Positions 34,361 to 43,121 of a DNA stretch of 64,000 nucleotides are shown here, piece by piece; position 1 is the stretch's first letter, and each line of letters starts with the position of its first letter. The DNA lies in the NCBI RefSeq assembly GCF_024294785.1, contig NZ_JANCLT010000009.1:62001-126000 (forward strand). The letters run 5' to 3'. A model generated the notes under the pieces. It did no database searches, had not been told where the DNA came from, and saw only the letters and a program-made list of their open reading frames with translations. The DNA is from Ectobacillus ponti. GTDB lineage: Bacteria > Bacillota > Bacilli > Bacillales > Bacillaceae_G. Position numbers and translations under genes: made by a program.

Positions 34361-34389
34361 CTCTATTTGTAATATAAGTCCCGACGCGG

Positions 34390-35655
34390 CTACATGTCCT
34401 TCGGCTGCTGGAACCGGCTTGTTTTGTACCAGCGGACTTCCTGCTTGAACAGCACGCGCTTGATTTCGAGATAGAGCGCGTAGACAACAAGGCCGATCCA
34501 TACCTGCGAGTAGGTGAAGTACATAATCAAGATGGTCAGGATGTTCTTCAGCGTCAGCTGCTTTTGTTCAATTGTGATGGTGAGCGCTGCTTCGACTACG
34601 AACAGCAGATAGGCGAGCACCATGAACCAGAAGGTGATGCGGACGGCAGGCAGCTGCAGGCCGAATAGAAGGCCATACAGGAAGATGCCGTGGGAAATCA
34701 GAATGCCGGCCAAAAAGACAATGTATGTAAAATACAGATACACGATGTCAAAGTACAGCCGTTTCACGCGCAGAGAGCGGAAATTGGCCAAGTATTTCAG
34801 GAGCACATACAAATTGCCGCGTGCCCAGCGTGTCCGCTGCTTCCACCATACCTTCCAGTTCTCCGGCTCCTGTTCCCATGTCACCGCGCCCGGATAGAAG
34901 CGGATGTGATAGCCCAGGTCGTAGACACGCAGGCTGAGCTCGGTGTCCTCGGATAATGCGTCCACATCCCAGCCGCCCAGCTGCTCGAGCACGGAACGGC
35001 GGATGGCGAAGTTGGTGCCGGGGATGGTGCAGAGCTTCAGCCAATACCAGCGGCCGGCCTGCGCCATCCATTGAAAGCAGATGGTCTCGATATTGATGAA
35101 GCGCGTCAGCAGATTGCGCGTGGCGTTGATGACACGGAACTTCCCGACAACGGCGCCCGCCTTTTCATCATGGACCAGTGCCATTGCCAGCTTGTATACC
35201 GCATCCGGCTCCGGCTCATTGTCAGCATCATAGATGGCGATGATTTCGCCTGTCGCGGCGGCCAATCCCTGGTTCAGGGCGCTGGACTTGCCGCGCCCGG
35301 CAAACGGAGGCTTTGTGGTGATGCATCGGATGAACGTATACTGCGCCGCGAACTCCTCGCAGATTGCGCCGGTCCGGTCCGAGGAGTTGTCATTGATGAC
35401 AATGACCTCCAGTTCCGTTTTCGGGTAGCGCAGCCGCGCCATGGCAGTCAGCGTCTGGCGAATGACAACCTCTTCGTTATGCGCCGGAATGAGGACGCTC
35501 ACCCGCGGCACCACACGCTTGGTGATAAAGTTCCATTCCTTTTCCAGCCTGCGGAATTGCAGCGCATGGAGGAAGCCGCCCTGCATCAGGAAGATGTAGT
35601 ACAGCAGGATGAACCAGATAATATAGAAGGAAGAGAGATATAACACTTCAGCCAT
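34390..35655 (-). CDS. Membrane glycosyltransferase family 2 (IcaA/PgaC-like)
   Basis: A 421-residue processive-type GT2. An N-terminal membrane helix (about 5-28) leads to the cytoplasmic GT-A domain: RVSVLIPAHNEEVVIRQTL, VIVINDNSSDRT, the DxD-type IYDADN, the acceptor motif LSEDTELSLR and the QxxRW signature KQRTRWARG. Four C-terminal membrane helices follow. This plan matches poly-GlcNAc or hyaluronan-type synthases. It overlaps the upstream DUF2334 gene by 8 bases, so a polymer synthase plus a deacetylase-like partner are made together. Confidence 0.88.
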   Translation of the reverse strand: MAEVLYLSSFYIIWFILLYYIFLMQGGFLHALQFRRLEKEWNFITKRVVPRVSVLIPAHNEEVVIRQTLTAMARLRYPKTELEVIVINDNSSDRTGAICEEFAAQYTFIRCITTKPPFAGRGKSSALNQGLAAATGEIIAIYDADNEPEPDAVYKLAMALVHDEKAGAVVGKFRVINATRNLLTRFINIETICFQWMAQAGRWYWLKLCTIPGTNFAIRRSVLEQLGGWDVDALSEDTELSLRVYDLGYHIRFYPGAVTWEQEPENWKVWWKQRTRWARGNLYVLLKYLANFRSLRVKRLYFDIVYLYFTYIVFLAGILISHGIFLYGLLFGLQLPAVRITFWFMVLAYLLFVVEAALTITIEQKQLTLKNILTILIMYFTYSQVWIGLVVYALYLEIKRVLFKQEVRWYKTSRFQQPKDM

Positions 35656-37360
35656 GGAGCTGCTCCTTTCTTTTCCAAATCAGATAGCCGATGTTGAGAA
35701 GAAACAAGAGTACGGCCGTTCCGGAAATCCATAGAATGACCAGCAGTGTGTCACTTTGCGCATGGCCGAGCATTTCTTTCACTTTATAGACCGACAGCGG
35801 TGTATCGTCTTGTACATGAATGCCATTGGCGTCAGTGTGGATTTTCAGATTCGGAATCTTAACGGTGTTCGGCTGCTTCTGCAAATCAATCCAATGCAGA
35901 TGTGGCACCTTCTTCAGTTCTTTAATGAGAACGCGGAGGTGTGCAACGCCGAGTGCCGGGTGGTAGAAGCCAGCGATATAGCTGTCGGAAAACTGTGCCT
36001 GCTCCTTTGCGTGCGACAGCATATCCCGGATCGGGTCCTTGCCCTCCTGCACCATCGCCATGTCATAAAAGCCGATTGTCTCGGGCAGCAGGCGCATACC
36101 ATGCAGGAAGGACGGACGTGTTTCGTATGACGGCACGTATGAATGTGTCCACGTTTCGTCGCTGATTTGCACCCGGCCGACGTAGGTGGAGAAATATTCC
36201 GACGCGACCTGATAGCCGGTCTGTGACATCGTGTAATGCGGCGCTTCAAAGGCAAGCGGGTATAGCTTGTGCACGGTAAGCTCCTGGACGCCATGTTCAA
36301 TGCGCTTGCGGATATAATTCTCTTCAAATGTCCGCCCGGCTTGTATATATGCCTTGTACGCTGCTTCGTCAGCGAAGTCGGCTCTTGTTTTTCGCTTACT
36401 GTTCAAGTCTGCTTCTTGAAAGATGGGCGAGTTACGCAAGACATCCCAAAATTCAAAGCCCTCGCCTGTTTTTTCATCCGGGCGGTACTGATGGGAGTAG
36501 CCGTGAAGGACAATGCTGCCTCCGTTTTTCTGCATATACTGCAGCACATCCACGAGCTCCGGCACGTCCGCCATATGCTGTCCGGTGTCCATATTCACAG
36601 GGATGACACTCATGATATAGGGAATGTGCTCATCCTTCAGGTAGTCGGCAATTTGCCGCAGTACTGCGGGATCGGAGCCGGGCCGGATGTCCTCCAAGCG
36701 CAGATAGGCATTGTGTCCCGATGCGGGTTTGGTTTTAAATAATGGAAACATGGCTTCGCCGAGCACCTGTCCATAGGGATTATCAATTTTGTCCGACGCA
36801 AAGTAGTAGCTCTGCCCATCCTGAAGCAAAATCGGCACCGGCTGTCCATCCTCCAAGCGGTTGGCATACAGGATGACAGAGGCAGAAGGCGCGGCGCTTG
36901 TCTGAAATAGAGCATAGGAGCTCGCCTCGCCATCTGCATGTACAATCGGCAGCGGCTGCTTGGCGTCTGGCGGGAAAATACCGCTTGCATTGATATCCTC
37001 CCCGATTGTGACAAAGGAAAAGCGCTGCAACTGTTCTGTGTTATAGCCCATCGCCAATAGCGGGCCTGAGAAGCTGTTCAGATAGGCGGCAGCGGCTGGC
37101 GGCAGCTTGCGCCGCTTCAGTCCGGCATAGAATACGTGCGTATAGCCTGCGGCCGTCTGCGGTGTGAAGGCTTCATCGCTGACGACGGCAATGTCCCCGG
37201 CAAAGTGCCCGAGCAGTGAATCAAGAATGCGTACCTGCGCCATGTCTTCTTCGCTGTCGGCGCTGTACAGAAGGAGCACCTTCGAGGCAGCGGCAGCTTG
37301 AAGCGGCACAGACTGTCCCAGAAGGAGGAAGCAGAGGAGTGCGGACATAAACTTTTTCAT
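35648..37360 (-). CDS. DUF2334 polysaccharide-deacetylase-like membrane protein
   Basis: A 570-residue protein with a signal peptide (FMSALLCFLLLGQSVPLQA), a large extracellular part and a C-terminal membrane helix (about 540-562) with a basic tail. The DUF2334 region (from about 215) has NodB-like motifs: YLRLEDIRPGSD (metal-binding acidic residues) and GGSIVLHGYSHQY (HxxxH-like metal site). It is the first gene of a pair with a GT2 synthase. The most likely role is modification or handling of an exopolysaccharide at the outer face of the membrane. The polymer is unknown. Confidence 0.82.
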   Translation of the reverse strand: MKKFMSALLCFLLLGQSVPLQAAAASKVLLLYSADSEEDMAQVRILDSLLGHFAGDIAVVSDEAFTPQTAAGYTHVFYAGLKRRKLPPAAAAYLNSFSGPLLAMGYNTEQLQRFSFVTIGEDINASGIFPPDAKQPLPIVHADGEASSYALFQTSAAPSASVILYANRLEDGQPVPILLQDGQSYYFASDKIDNPYGQVLGEAMFPLFKTKPASGHNAYLRLEDIRPGSDPAVLRQIADYLKDEHIPYIMSVIPVNMDTGQHMADVPELVDVLQYMQKNGGSIVLHGYSHQYRPDEKTGEGFEFWDVLRNSPIFQEADLNSKRKTRADFADEAAYKAYIQAGRTFEENYIRKRIEHGVQELTVHKLYPLAFEAPHYTMSQTGYQVASEYFSTYVGRVQISDETWTHSYVPSYETRPSFLHGMRLLPETIGFYDMAMVQEGKDPIRDMLSHAKEQAQFSDSYIAGFYHPALGVAHLRVLIKELKKVPHLHWIDLQKQPNTVKIPNLKIHTDANGIHVQDDTPLSVYKVKEMLGHAQSDTLLVILWISGTAVLLFLLNIGYLIWKRKEQLHG

Positions 37361-37553
37361 AGGCAGGATATCTCCCCGTATGTATTGTTCTTAATACAGA
37401 ACATAATGGATAACTGTATATTATAAGGAGTGAATGGAGGTGGTCAAGCGGTAATTCCTGGGTAAATTTTGAGGGCTCTCTCTTTCCCCTGGTTTCTGAG
37501 AGACCATCCTGCAGCCGTTTTGAATACGGGGGCTATTTGCTGCCATACATGCT

Positions 37554-37700
37554 GAAGGAAATATTGCAGGTTTTGCAGATGGGAGAAAGGGAGATATCTA
37601 CAAAATCAGCATGCTCGGAGGCACAAGCTTGGACGATGCGGCGTGTGGCTGGAATGACCGTTTCGTGCTGTATGAAGCAAATGAATTTATAAGATGGTAA
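37554..37700 (+). pseudogene. GNAT remnant (copy B)
   Basis: A 48-codon relic of the acetyltransferase at 30438. EGNIAGFADGR matches EGSMAGFAAGR of copy A, and GGTSLDDAACGWNDRFVLYEA matches the copy A end GETVVDDVAYVWRDISILYEA. About 75 codons between these parts, including the acetyl-CoA loop, are deleted and the start is gone. It lies directly upstream of the aldo/keto reductase fragment, as in copy A. Confidence 0.8.
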
Positions 37701-37732
37701 AATTTTATTTGAATGGCGGAAAGGGGATATTT

Positions 37733-38057
37733 TTCAAATATAACAGATTGGGGACATCAGGTTTACAGGTGTGTGAGCTCAGCTTGGGCAGCTATCTGAC
37801 CTTCGGGGACAAGATTGGAGAGAAAGAATCTATTCAAACCATCCATAAGGCATTTGAGCTGGGCATCAATTCATTTGATACGGCCAATGTCTATCAGAAT
37901 GGGGAAGCCGAGCGCGTTGCTTGGCGCCTCCAGCCCGGAGCAGATAGTGGAAAATGTAAGGGGGACTGTCGAGCAGATTTCAGATGAGATGGCATTGGAA
38001 ATTGAGAGAGTATGTCTAAGGCAGATGCAGCTGTCCGCTTCCCAAATCATAAAATGA
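37733..38057 (+). pseudogene. Aldo/keto reductase pseudogene (copy B, start lost, core deleted, frameshift)
   Basis: This matches copy A at the N terminus (KYNRLGTSGLQVCELSLGSY) and extends to FDTANVYQNGEAER, where the catalytic Asp/Tyr region of the family lies. It then jumps, with a frame change, to the C-terminal family motif GASSPEQIVENVRGTVEQ. About 220 codons are missing. The original start codon position reads TTC. It is certainly non-functional. Confidence 0.88.
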
Positions 38058-38141
38058 GCTTTGAAACAAGGCATACCACTTAGATTATCATTTTAAGAGT
38101 ACAGCATGACCTATGCGTCAGGATGAAGGAGGGCGAATCAA

Positions 38142-38969
38142 ATGGCCACGGTTGAAATCAATGGAGCACCTATACATTATGAGGTTGTCGGAAAAGGAGA
38201 ACCCATCCTGTTTCTGCATGGAATGGGCGCAAGCTGGTCCATGTGGGAGCCGCAGATTGAGGCCTTCAAAGAGCATTACCAATTAATATTGGTTGACCTG
38301 CGCTTCCATGGCAAGTCCAATCCAGAGTTTGGGGACCAGGCATTTTCCTACGAAGCGATGATGGAGGACCTGCCGGGGCTGCTGGATCATCTTCAGATTG
38401 CTGCTGCGCACGTGGTCGGCGTATCAATGGGAGCGGGTGTGGCGCAAATGCTTGCCTACAGCTATCCGGGCTATGTGAAAAGCCTGGTCCTGGCCGATGC
38501 GTGGTGTGAACTGCCGGATCAGACGAGCAAGCTTGTGATGGCGCTTACCGTTTTTTTAACCAAGCTTCTTCCCGTCCAGTTCATTAATTCGGCTACATAC
38601 TCCCTGTACAAAGGAAAACAGCCGGACCAAGTGTACACGCGGGAGATCCTTGGCAAATCAATCCAGTTCACCAAGAAAACATTCCTTGCCATGAAAACTA
38701 CGCCGCTTCCTAAGATCAAAGAGCACCTTCACCGCATTGCTGCGGATACGCTGGTGATGTACGGGGACAGAAAGTCATACGGCATTGATGAAGAAAAAGG
38801 GGCCAGAACCATTTTCCATGAAATTCCGCACAGTACGCTGGTTGGATTCAGGGATGCATTTGATCCCGTAACTTTAATGAGGAAAGAACAATTCAACTCC
38901 ATCTTGCATGCTTTCCTAAAGAAAGAGAGGTTGCCTGTGCTGGATGGCGTTTCTTATGAATACAAGTGA
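38142..38969 (+). CDS. Alpha/beta hydrolase (copy B, intact)
   Basis: A 275-residue hydrolase. The oxyanion region is FLHGMGASWSMWEPQIE, the nucleophile elbow GVSMGAG, the probable acid Asp in LVMYGDRKSYG, and the His in FHEIPHSTLVGF. The start follows GAAGGAGGGCGAATCAA. It is the intact twin of the pseudogene at 31143; the two are highly similar over the full length outside the deletions. The substrate is unknown. The adjacent aldo/keto reductase is a pseudogene. Confidence 0.88.
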   Translation: MATVEINGAPIHYEVVGKGEPILFLHGMGASWSMWEPQIEAFKEHYQLILVDLRFHGKSNPEFGDQAFSYEAMMEDLPGLLDHLQIAAAHVVGVSMGAGVAQMLAYSYPGYVKSLVLADAWCELPDQTSKLVMALTVFLTKLLPVQFINSATYSLYKGKQPDQVYTREILGKSIQFTKKTFLAMKTTPLPKIKEHLHRIAADTLVMYGDRKSYGIDEEKGARTIFHEIPHSTLVGFRDAFDPVTLMRKEQFNSILHAFLKKERLPVLDGVSYEYK

Positions 38970-39104
38970 TTCTTCACCTGCCTTGTTCCTGAAGCAGGAA
39001 AAGATGCCCCTGGAATGAGGCAAAAAGGTCCTTTCTCTTTGGGAGTATGAATGCTCTCCAAACAGAAGGGGGCTCTTAGATAAATGAAGAGAGAGGGGAT
39101 TACT

Positions 39105-39485
39105 TTGAAAAAAATAATATTGCTGACGGTCTCAGCGGTGCTGGTGTCGGGTGTGATGGCCTGCTCCAAGCAGGAGAAAACAGAAACAAGCCATGGATCC
39201 GCTGCAGGCAACAGCACAGCAGCAAGCAATATGACAAAAGATATGAAACAGATTGCCTGGGAACACTTATCGCAGGAGCAGCAATCTCATGTGAAGGGTT
39301 CATGGGAGAGTGCAACAGTGCGGAAGCTCACCCTGAAGAATAGTGTGTTAAAAGGAACAAAATATGATGGAAAAGAAGTCTATCTGGTGGATTTTCCATC
39401 CGATGAAAACCCGACTCTTGGCGGCATTGGTGTATATATCAGTACAGATACAAAGGAATTCATTCAGCTGGCTCCGAGGGATTAG
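39105..39485 (+). CDS. Small lipoprotein of unknown function
   Basis: A 126-residue lipoprotein. The TTG start at 39105 follows GAGAGGGG and gives a compact signal (MKKIILLTVSAVLVSGVMAC) with a lipobox ending in Cys. A Ser/Thr/Asn-rich linker follows, then a folded domain (WEHLSQEQQSHVKGSWESAT ... VYLVDFPSDENPTLGGIGVY) resembling small Bacillus lipoproteins of unknown role. A terminator lies downstream. Confidence 0.7.
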   Translation: MKKIILLTVSAVLVSGVMACSKQEKTETSHGSAAGNSTAASNMTKDMKQIAWEHLSQEQQSHVKGSWESATVRKLTLKNSVLKGTKYDGKEVYLVDFPSDENPTLGGIGVYISTDTKEFIQLAPRD

Positions 39486-39539
39486 AAAAGCATAGCTGCC
39501 AAAACAATCAATCATTCATACTGAGAGCACGGTGAACCA

Positions 39540-39566
39540 GCAACTTCTGTCCGGGAGTTGCCTTTT
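39540..39566 (+). terminator. Terminator after the lipoprotein gene
   Basis: Short stem GCAACT/AGTTGC with a 10-base loop, followed by CTTTTCTTG. Confidence 0.55.
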
Positions 39567-39688
39567 CTTGTATGCCGCTGGATTCTTTCCTGGCAATGCT
39601 GCGGGGGCGTGCTTCTCCTCATATGTCTTCTGCGGCCGCAGATGGGATACACTGGATGCTATGCAGAGGCAGGAAGAGAGGGGCACAT

Positions 39689-40270
39689 ATGAGAAAAAAG
39701 GTAATGATGGGATTGGGTTGCATCCTATTGGGTGCGGGCGGGTATCTTGTGCACGCAGCATCTAATGGCAGTCCGCCAGTGTCTGTTAAGGAAGGGATGG
39801 AGGTTGCCAAGAGCCTGATCCAGAGAAAAAGTCCCGAGATTCACCATAGCGAGCTGGTCTTCGTCAGGAACATCTATGATGTGGATGATATCGCAATTGC
39901 TTATCAGTACGACATGATTACGGCCGGCCAAAGAAACGGATATATTGTGATTGGCTCCCGAACGGACCTTCCTGTATTGCTCGCGTACGCTCCCGGCAGC
40001 TCCTTGGAGGAAATGCCGGTTTCCCAAGAGAAAAAGCTATATTATGTGGGACCTATGCAATTCCTGGCAGCGCAGAACAAAGAGCAGCTGCAGGCAGCTT
40101 TTCAGGCAAAGAAGAACAAAATGCTGGAGCTGTTCAGGCAAAATCGAAAGGAACAGACCAGTGAGTTTAGAAGTCTTCAGAGGAGAGAATTGCAACCCAT
40201 TCAGAGAGACGCCAAGTACAAAGAGAAATGGGGCGAGATAAGGGGAGAAGCTCCAGGATTACCCGAATGA
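39689..40270 (+). CDS. Secreted protein resembling a Spi/peptidase-prodomain fold
   Basis: A 193-residue exported protein; the ATG at 39689 follows GAGAGGGG and encodes MRKKVMMGLGCILLGAGGYL. The core (VKEGMEVAKSLIQRKSPEI, IAYQYDMITAGQRNGYIVIG, LPVLLAYAPGSSLEEMP, KLYYVGPMQFLAA) follows the beta-rich pattern of the prodomains and inhibitors of papain-like bacterial peptidases. The last 50 residues are charged and helical. Just past the end another frame continues with sense (EKLQDYPNDAKCPTAASFAKK), so a frameshift may have removed a C-terminal part. A remnant paralogue lies at 53768-53879. Confidence 0.55.
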   Translation: MRKKVMMGLGCILLGAGGYLVHAASNGSPPVSVKEGMEVAKSLIQRKSPEIHHSELVFVRNIYDVDDIAIAYQYDMITAGQRNGYIVIGSRTDLPVLLAYAPGSSLEEMPVSQEKKLYYVGPMQFLAAQNKEQLQAAFQAKKNKMLELFRQNRKEQTSEFRSLQRRELQPIQRDAKYKEKWGEIRGEAPGLPE

Positions 40271-40433
40271 TGCGAAATGTCCAACAGCAGCAAGCTTTGC
40301 GAAAAAGGCCAATGGAAAGGAACAGCTGGCGCACAAGGCAGCAGCTTCCTCTCGAATCGTAAGAAAAATCGGATTGTTACAGCCTTGATTCTGTAATAAA
40401 ATGGTTGTAATTCTTGTATTTGGACGAAAAATC

Positions 40434-40787
40434 ATGGAGCAGAGAAGTGCTTGGATTATCTTTGTGGCCTTGCTCATGTTGTCGGGTGCCATCATTTGGA
40501 ACGGCCAGTCGGGAAAGCTTGTGGAGGCTAAACCAACAGCCGCCAAGGTTGAGGAACAGGGGGCGTCAAAGGATGTGCTGAGTTTTTCGGAGGCGGCAAA
40601 GTATTTGCAGGTATCAGAGGAGTACCTTCAGTTTATGATTGACCGGGAGGAGGATGCATTGAAGAAAACAGGTGCATTTGTCGGCATGAGGCTCCCTTAC
40701 ATAAAAATTGGAAAGAAATACGTATTCAGCAGGGACTCCTTAAAACTTTGGTTGGCTGAGGCTGCCAAGGAGAATAAAGCATATTAA
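40434..40787 (+). CDS. Membrane-anchored protein with excisionase-like HTH domain
   Basis: A 117-residue protein with an N-terminal membrane helix (SAWIIFVALLMLSGAIIW) and a short linker. The C-terminal domain (about 45-110) has the pattern of HTH_17/excisionase proteins: SFSEAAKYLQVSEEYLQFMI, then LPYIKIGKKYVFSRDSLKLWL. In ordinary excisionases this domain binds DNA in the cytoplasm; here it is tethered to the membrane. The start is uncertain (40401 or 40434; neither has a strong ribosome site). Confidence 0.6.
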   Translation: MEQRSAWIIFVALLMLSGAIIWNGQSGKLVEAKPTAAKVEEQGASKDVLSFSEAAKYLQVSEEYLQFMIDREEDALKKTGAFVGMRLPYIKIGKKYVFSRDSLKLWLAEAAKENKAY

Positions 40788-41083
40788 ATGGCGGCAGATA
40801 AAAAATAGAATAATAGTAGCTGTATAGTCTGCGACTGCTATCAGTCTTGTGCTTGGGTGAATGGCTTTACTTGTTTCTGTTTTTATAAGGTTGCGTTCAG
40901 ATCCCATAAGCAGGATATACTGGGCCACTTGTTATTTTGGCGGATCCTGAGACGAAAAAGGTTTTGCGTGATGAATAGGCAATTCCAATCGCTGCAGATG
41001 ATTTTCATTTATGTAGCGCTACAATAATTATATTGATATAATTAAATGACGTTATCTGAAAATAGAAAATAGGGGGACACAAT

Positions 41084-42733
41084 GTGGATTTTGACGCGAT
41101 AGTAGTGGGCGCCGGGCTTGCTGGTTTAACAGCAACAGCCGAAATAGCCGATGCCGGCAAACAGGTGCTGCTTTTGGACCAAGAGCCGGAAGCCTCCATG
41201 GGCGGACAGGCTTGGTGGTCCTTCGGCGGCTTGTTTATGGTCGATTCACCGGAGCAGCGCCGGATGGGGATAAAGGATTCCAAAGAGCTGGCATGGCAGG
41301 ACTGGCTGGGCACGGCCGGGTTCGACCGGGAAGATGACGAGGATGATTGGGCAAGAAAATGGGCCGAAGCGTATGTCGATTTCGCTGCAGGTGAAAAGCG
41401 TTCCTGGCTGTATGAGATGGGTGTCCGCTTCTTTCCGGTCGTAGGCTGGGCGGAGCGCGGCGGGTATCTTGCCGACGGGCATGGAAACTCTGTGCCCCGC
41501 TTCCATATTGTCTGGGGAACCGGTCCCGGTCTTGTTGCCCCGTTTGAGCGCCGGGTTCGTAAACACATGAAAAACGGATTGGTCAAGTTTCTGCCGCGCC
41601 ACCGGGTAGATCAGCTTATCACAAGCAATGGTGCGGTTGTCGGGGTCAGCGGCTCCGTTCTGGTCCCAAGTTCGGCAGCCCGCGGGGAGGACAGCAGCCG
41701 GGAAGTGATTGGCGGCTTTGCATATCGTGCACCGGCGGTATTGGTATCGAGCGGCGGTATCGGCGGCAACCTTGACTTGGTGCGGCAAAATTGGCCAAGC
41801 CGGCTGGGTGAGCCTCCGAAGCACATGGTTACCGGTGTGCCGGCCCACGTTGACGGCAGGATGCTGGCCATCACAGAGGAAGCGGGCGGCCGAATTGTAA
41901 ACCGTGACCGGATGTGGCACTACACGGAGGGGCTGAAAAACTGGAATCCGATTTGGAGCAACCATGGAATACGGATTCTTCCCGGACCATCCTCACTTTG
42001 GCTGGATGCCACAGGCAAGCGGTTTCAGGCTCCGAATTTCCCGGGCTTTGACACATTGGGCACCCTGGATGCCATCAAAAAGACTGGATATGATTATTCC
42101 TGGTTCATCCTGACACAGAAGATCATTGAAAAGGAATTTGCCCTTTCCGGGTCGGAGCAGAATCCGGATTTGACAGGAAAGAGCATTCGTCAAGTATTGG
42201 GAAGAGCATTGCCCGGTGCCTCAGCCCCTATCAAAGCTTTTATGGACAAAGGCGAGGATTTTGTGATTGCCGATAACCTGGCTGACCTTGTGAAGGGTAT
42301 GAATGCACTAACCGGTGAAAATCTGTTGAACCTGTCCGATATGGAACGGCAAATACAGGCAAGAGACCGTGAAATCGACAATACTTTTACGAAGGACCTT
42401 CAGATTACGTCTATACGCGGGGCCCGCAATTACCTGGGCGACAAATTGATCCGAGTGGCTCCTCTGCATAAAATACTGGATCCGAAAAATGGGCCGCTGA
42501 TTGCTGTCCGCCTGAACCTGCTAAGCCGCAAAACCTTGGGGGGACTGCAAACCGACTTGTCGGGCAGAGTCCTGAATGCTGCAGGGAACCCGGTTCCCGG
42601 ACTGTACGCAGCCGGTGAAGTTTCCGGATTCGGCGGCGGCGGGATGCATGGATACCGCTCACTCGAAGGGACTTTTGTGGGCGGCTGCCTCTTTACAGGA
42701 CGTGTGGCCGGCAGGGCGATAGCTGCCGAATAG
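41084..42733 (+). CDS. FAD-dependent dehydrogenase (3-ketosteroid dehydrogenase-like)
   Basis: A 549-residue flavoprotein of the FAD_binding_2 type. The dinucleotide motif is AIVVGAGLAGLTATAEIADAG at the N terminus, followed by DQEPEASMGGQAWWSFGGLF. The C terminus has the second FAD motif VPGLYAAGEVSGFGGGGMHG and SLEGTFVGGCLFTGRVAG. Relatives are annotated as FAD-binding dehydrogenases or 3-oxosteroid 1-dehydrogenases; the substrate is unknown. The GTG start follows AGGGGGACACAAT. It is GC-rich like the chromosome and probably not part of the catabolic island that follows. Confidence 0.85.
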   Translation: MDFDAIVVGAGLAGLTATAEIADAGKQVLLLDQEPEASMGGQAWWSFGGLFMVDSPEQRRMGIKDSKELAWQDWLGTAGFDREDDEDDWARKWAEAYVDFAAGEKRSWLYEMGVRFFPVVGWAERGGYLADGHGNSVPRFHIVWGTGPGLVAPFERRVRKHMKNGLVKFLPRHRVDQLITSNGAVVGVSGSVLVPSSAARGEDSSREVIGGFAYRAPAVLVSSGGIGGNLDLVRQNWPSRLGEPPKHMVTGVPAHVDGRMLAITEEAGGRIVNRDRMWHYTEGLKNWNPIWSNHGIRILPGPSSLWLDATGKRFQAPNFPGFDTLGTLDAIKKTGYDYSWFILTQKIIEKEFALSGSEQNPDLTGKSIRQVLGRALPGASAPIKAFMDKGEDFVIADNLADLVKGMNALTGENLLNLSDMERQIQARDREIDNTFTKDLQITSIRGARNYLGDKLIRVAPLHKILDPKNGPLIAVRLNLLSRKTLGGLQTDLSGRVLNAAGNPVPGLYAAGEVSGFGGGGMHGYRSLEGTFVGGCLFTGRVAGRAIAAE

Positions 42734-42920
42734 TGCTGTTGGTGCTCCTTTTCGCATACAAGGGAGAATGAACGAAGAGGGGTGCCGACGGTCATCAACC
42801 TAACCAAAATAAACTGTCCCAAGCCGGTAAAAGTGGGCGGTTTCTGCAAAATTTTCGCTTTGGGGGTACGATTAAATTCTTAGACGGACAGAACCCTTCC
42901 TGCAGCTGCACGGAGCATCC

Positions 42921-43121
42921 ATGGTCAGCCTGCTCTATTTCATTTTCGGCGGATTCGTTTCTGGTGGATTGACATATACCTCAATGAAAGAAGTGGGGAG
43001 CCGTTTAAAAAATACAATGTACGATTCTTTAAACGATTCAACAGAGGAATTGCAAAAGGATTTGGAGGAAATCAAGAAAGAAATGCCTGACGTAATTGAT
43101 GTAGCATTTGAAAAGGTATAG
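42921..43121 (+). CDS. Small membrane protein with coiled-coil tail (YtxH-like)
   Basis: A 66-residue protein with an N-terminal glycine-containing hydrophobic segment (LLYFIFGGFVSGGLTYT) and a charged helix (DSTEELQKDLEEIKKEMPDV). The layout resembles YtxH-type stress proteins. A GGAG site lies seven bases before the ATG. Function unknown. Confidence 0.5.
   Translation: MVSLLYFIFGGFVSGGLTYTSMKEVGSRLKNTMYDSLNDSTEELQKDLEEIKKEMPDVIDVAFEKV

Noticed and set aside
37694-37987. 97-codon open frame as a new gene
   Set aside because: It is the aldo/keto reductase pseudogene read from an accidental ATG inside the GNAT relic.
41084-42733. FAD dehydrogenase as part of the hydantoinase pathway
   Set aside because: It is separated by a small gene and an IS-like border, is GC-rich like the chromosome, and lacks the GntR palindrome; a link is possible but unsupported.
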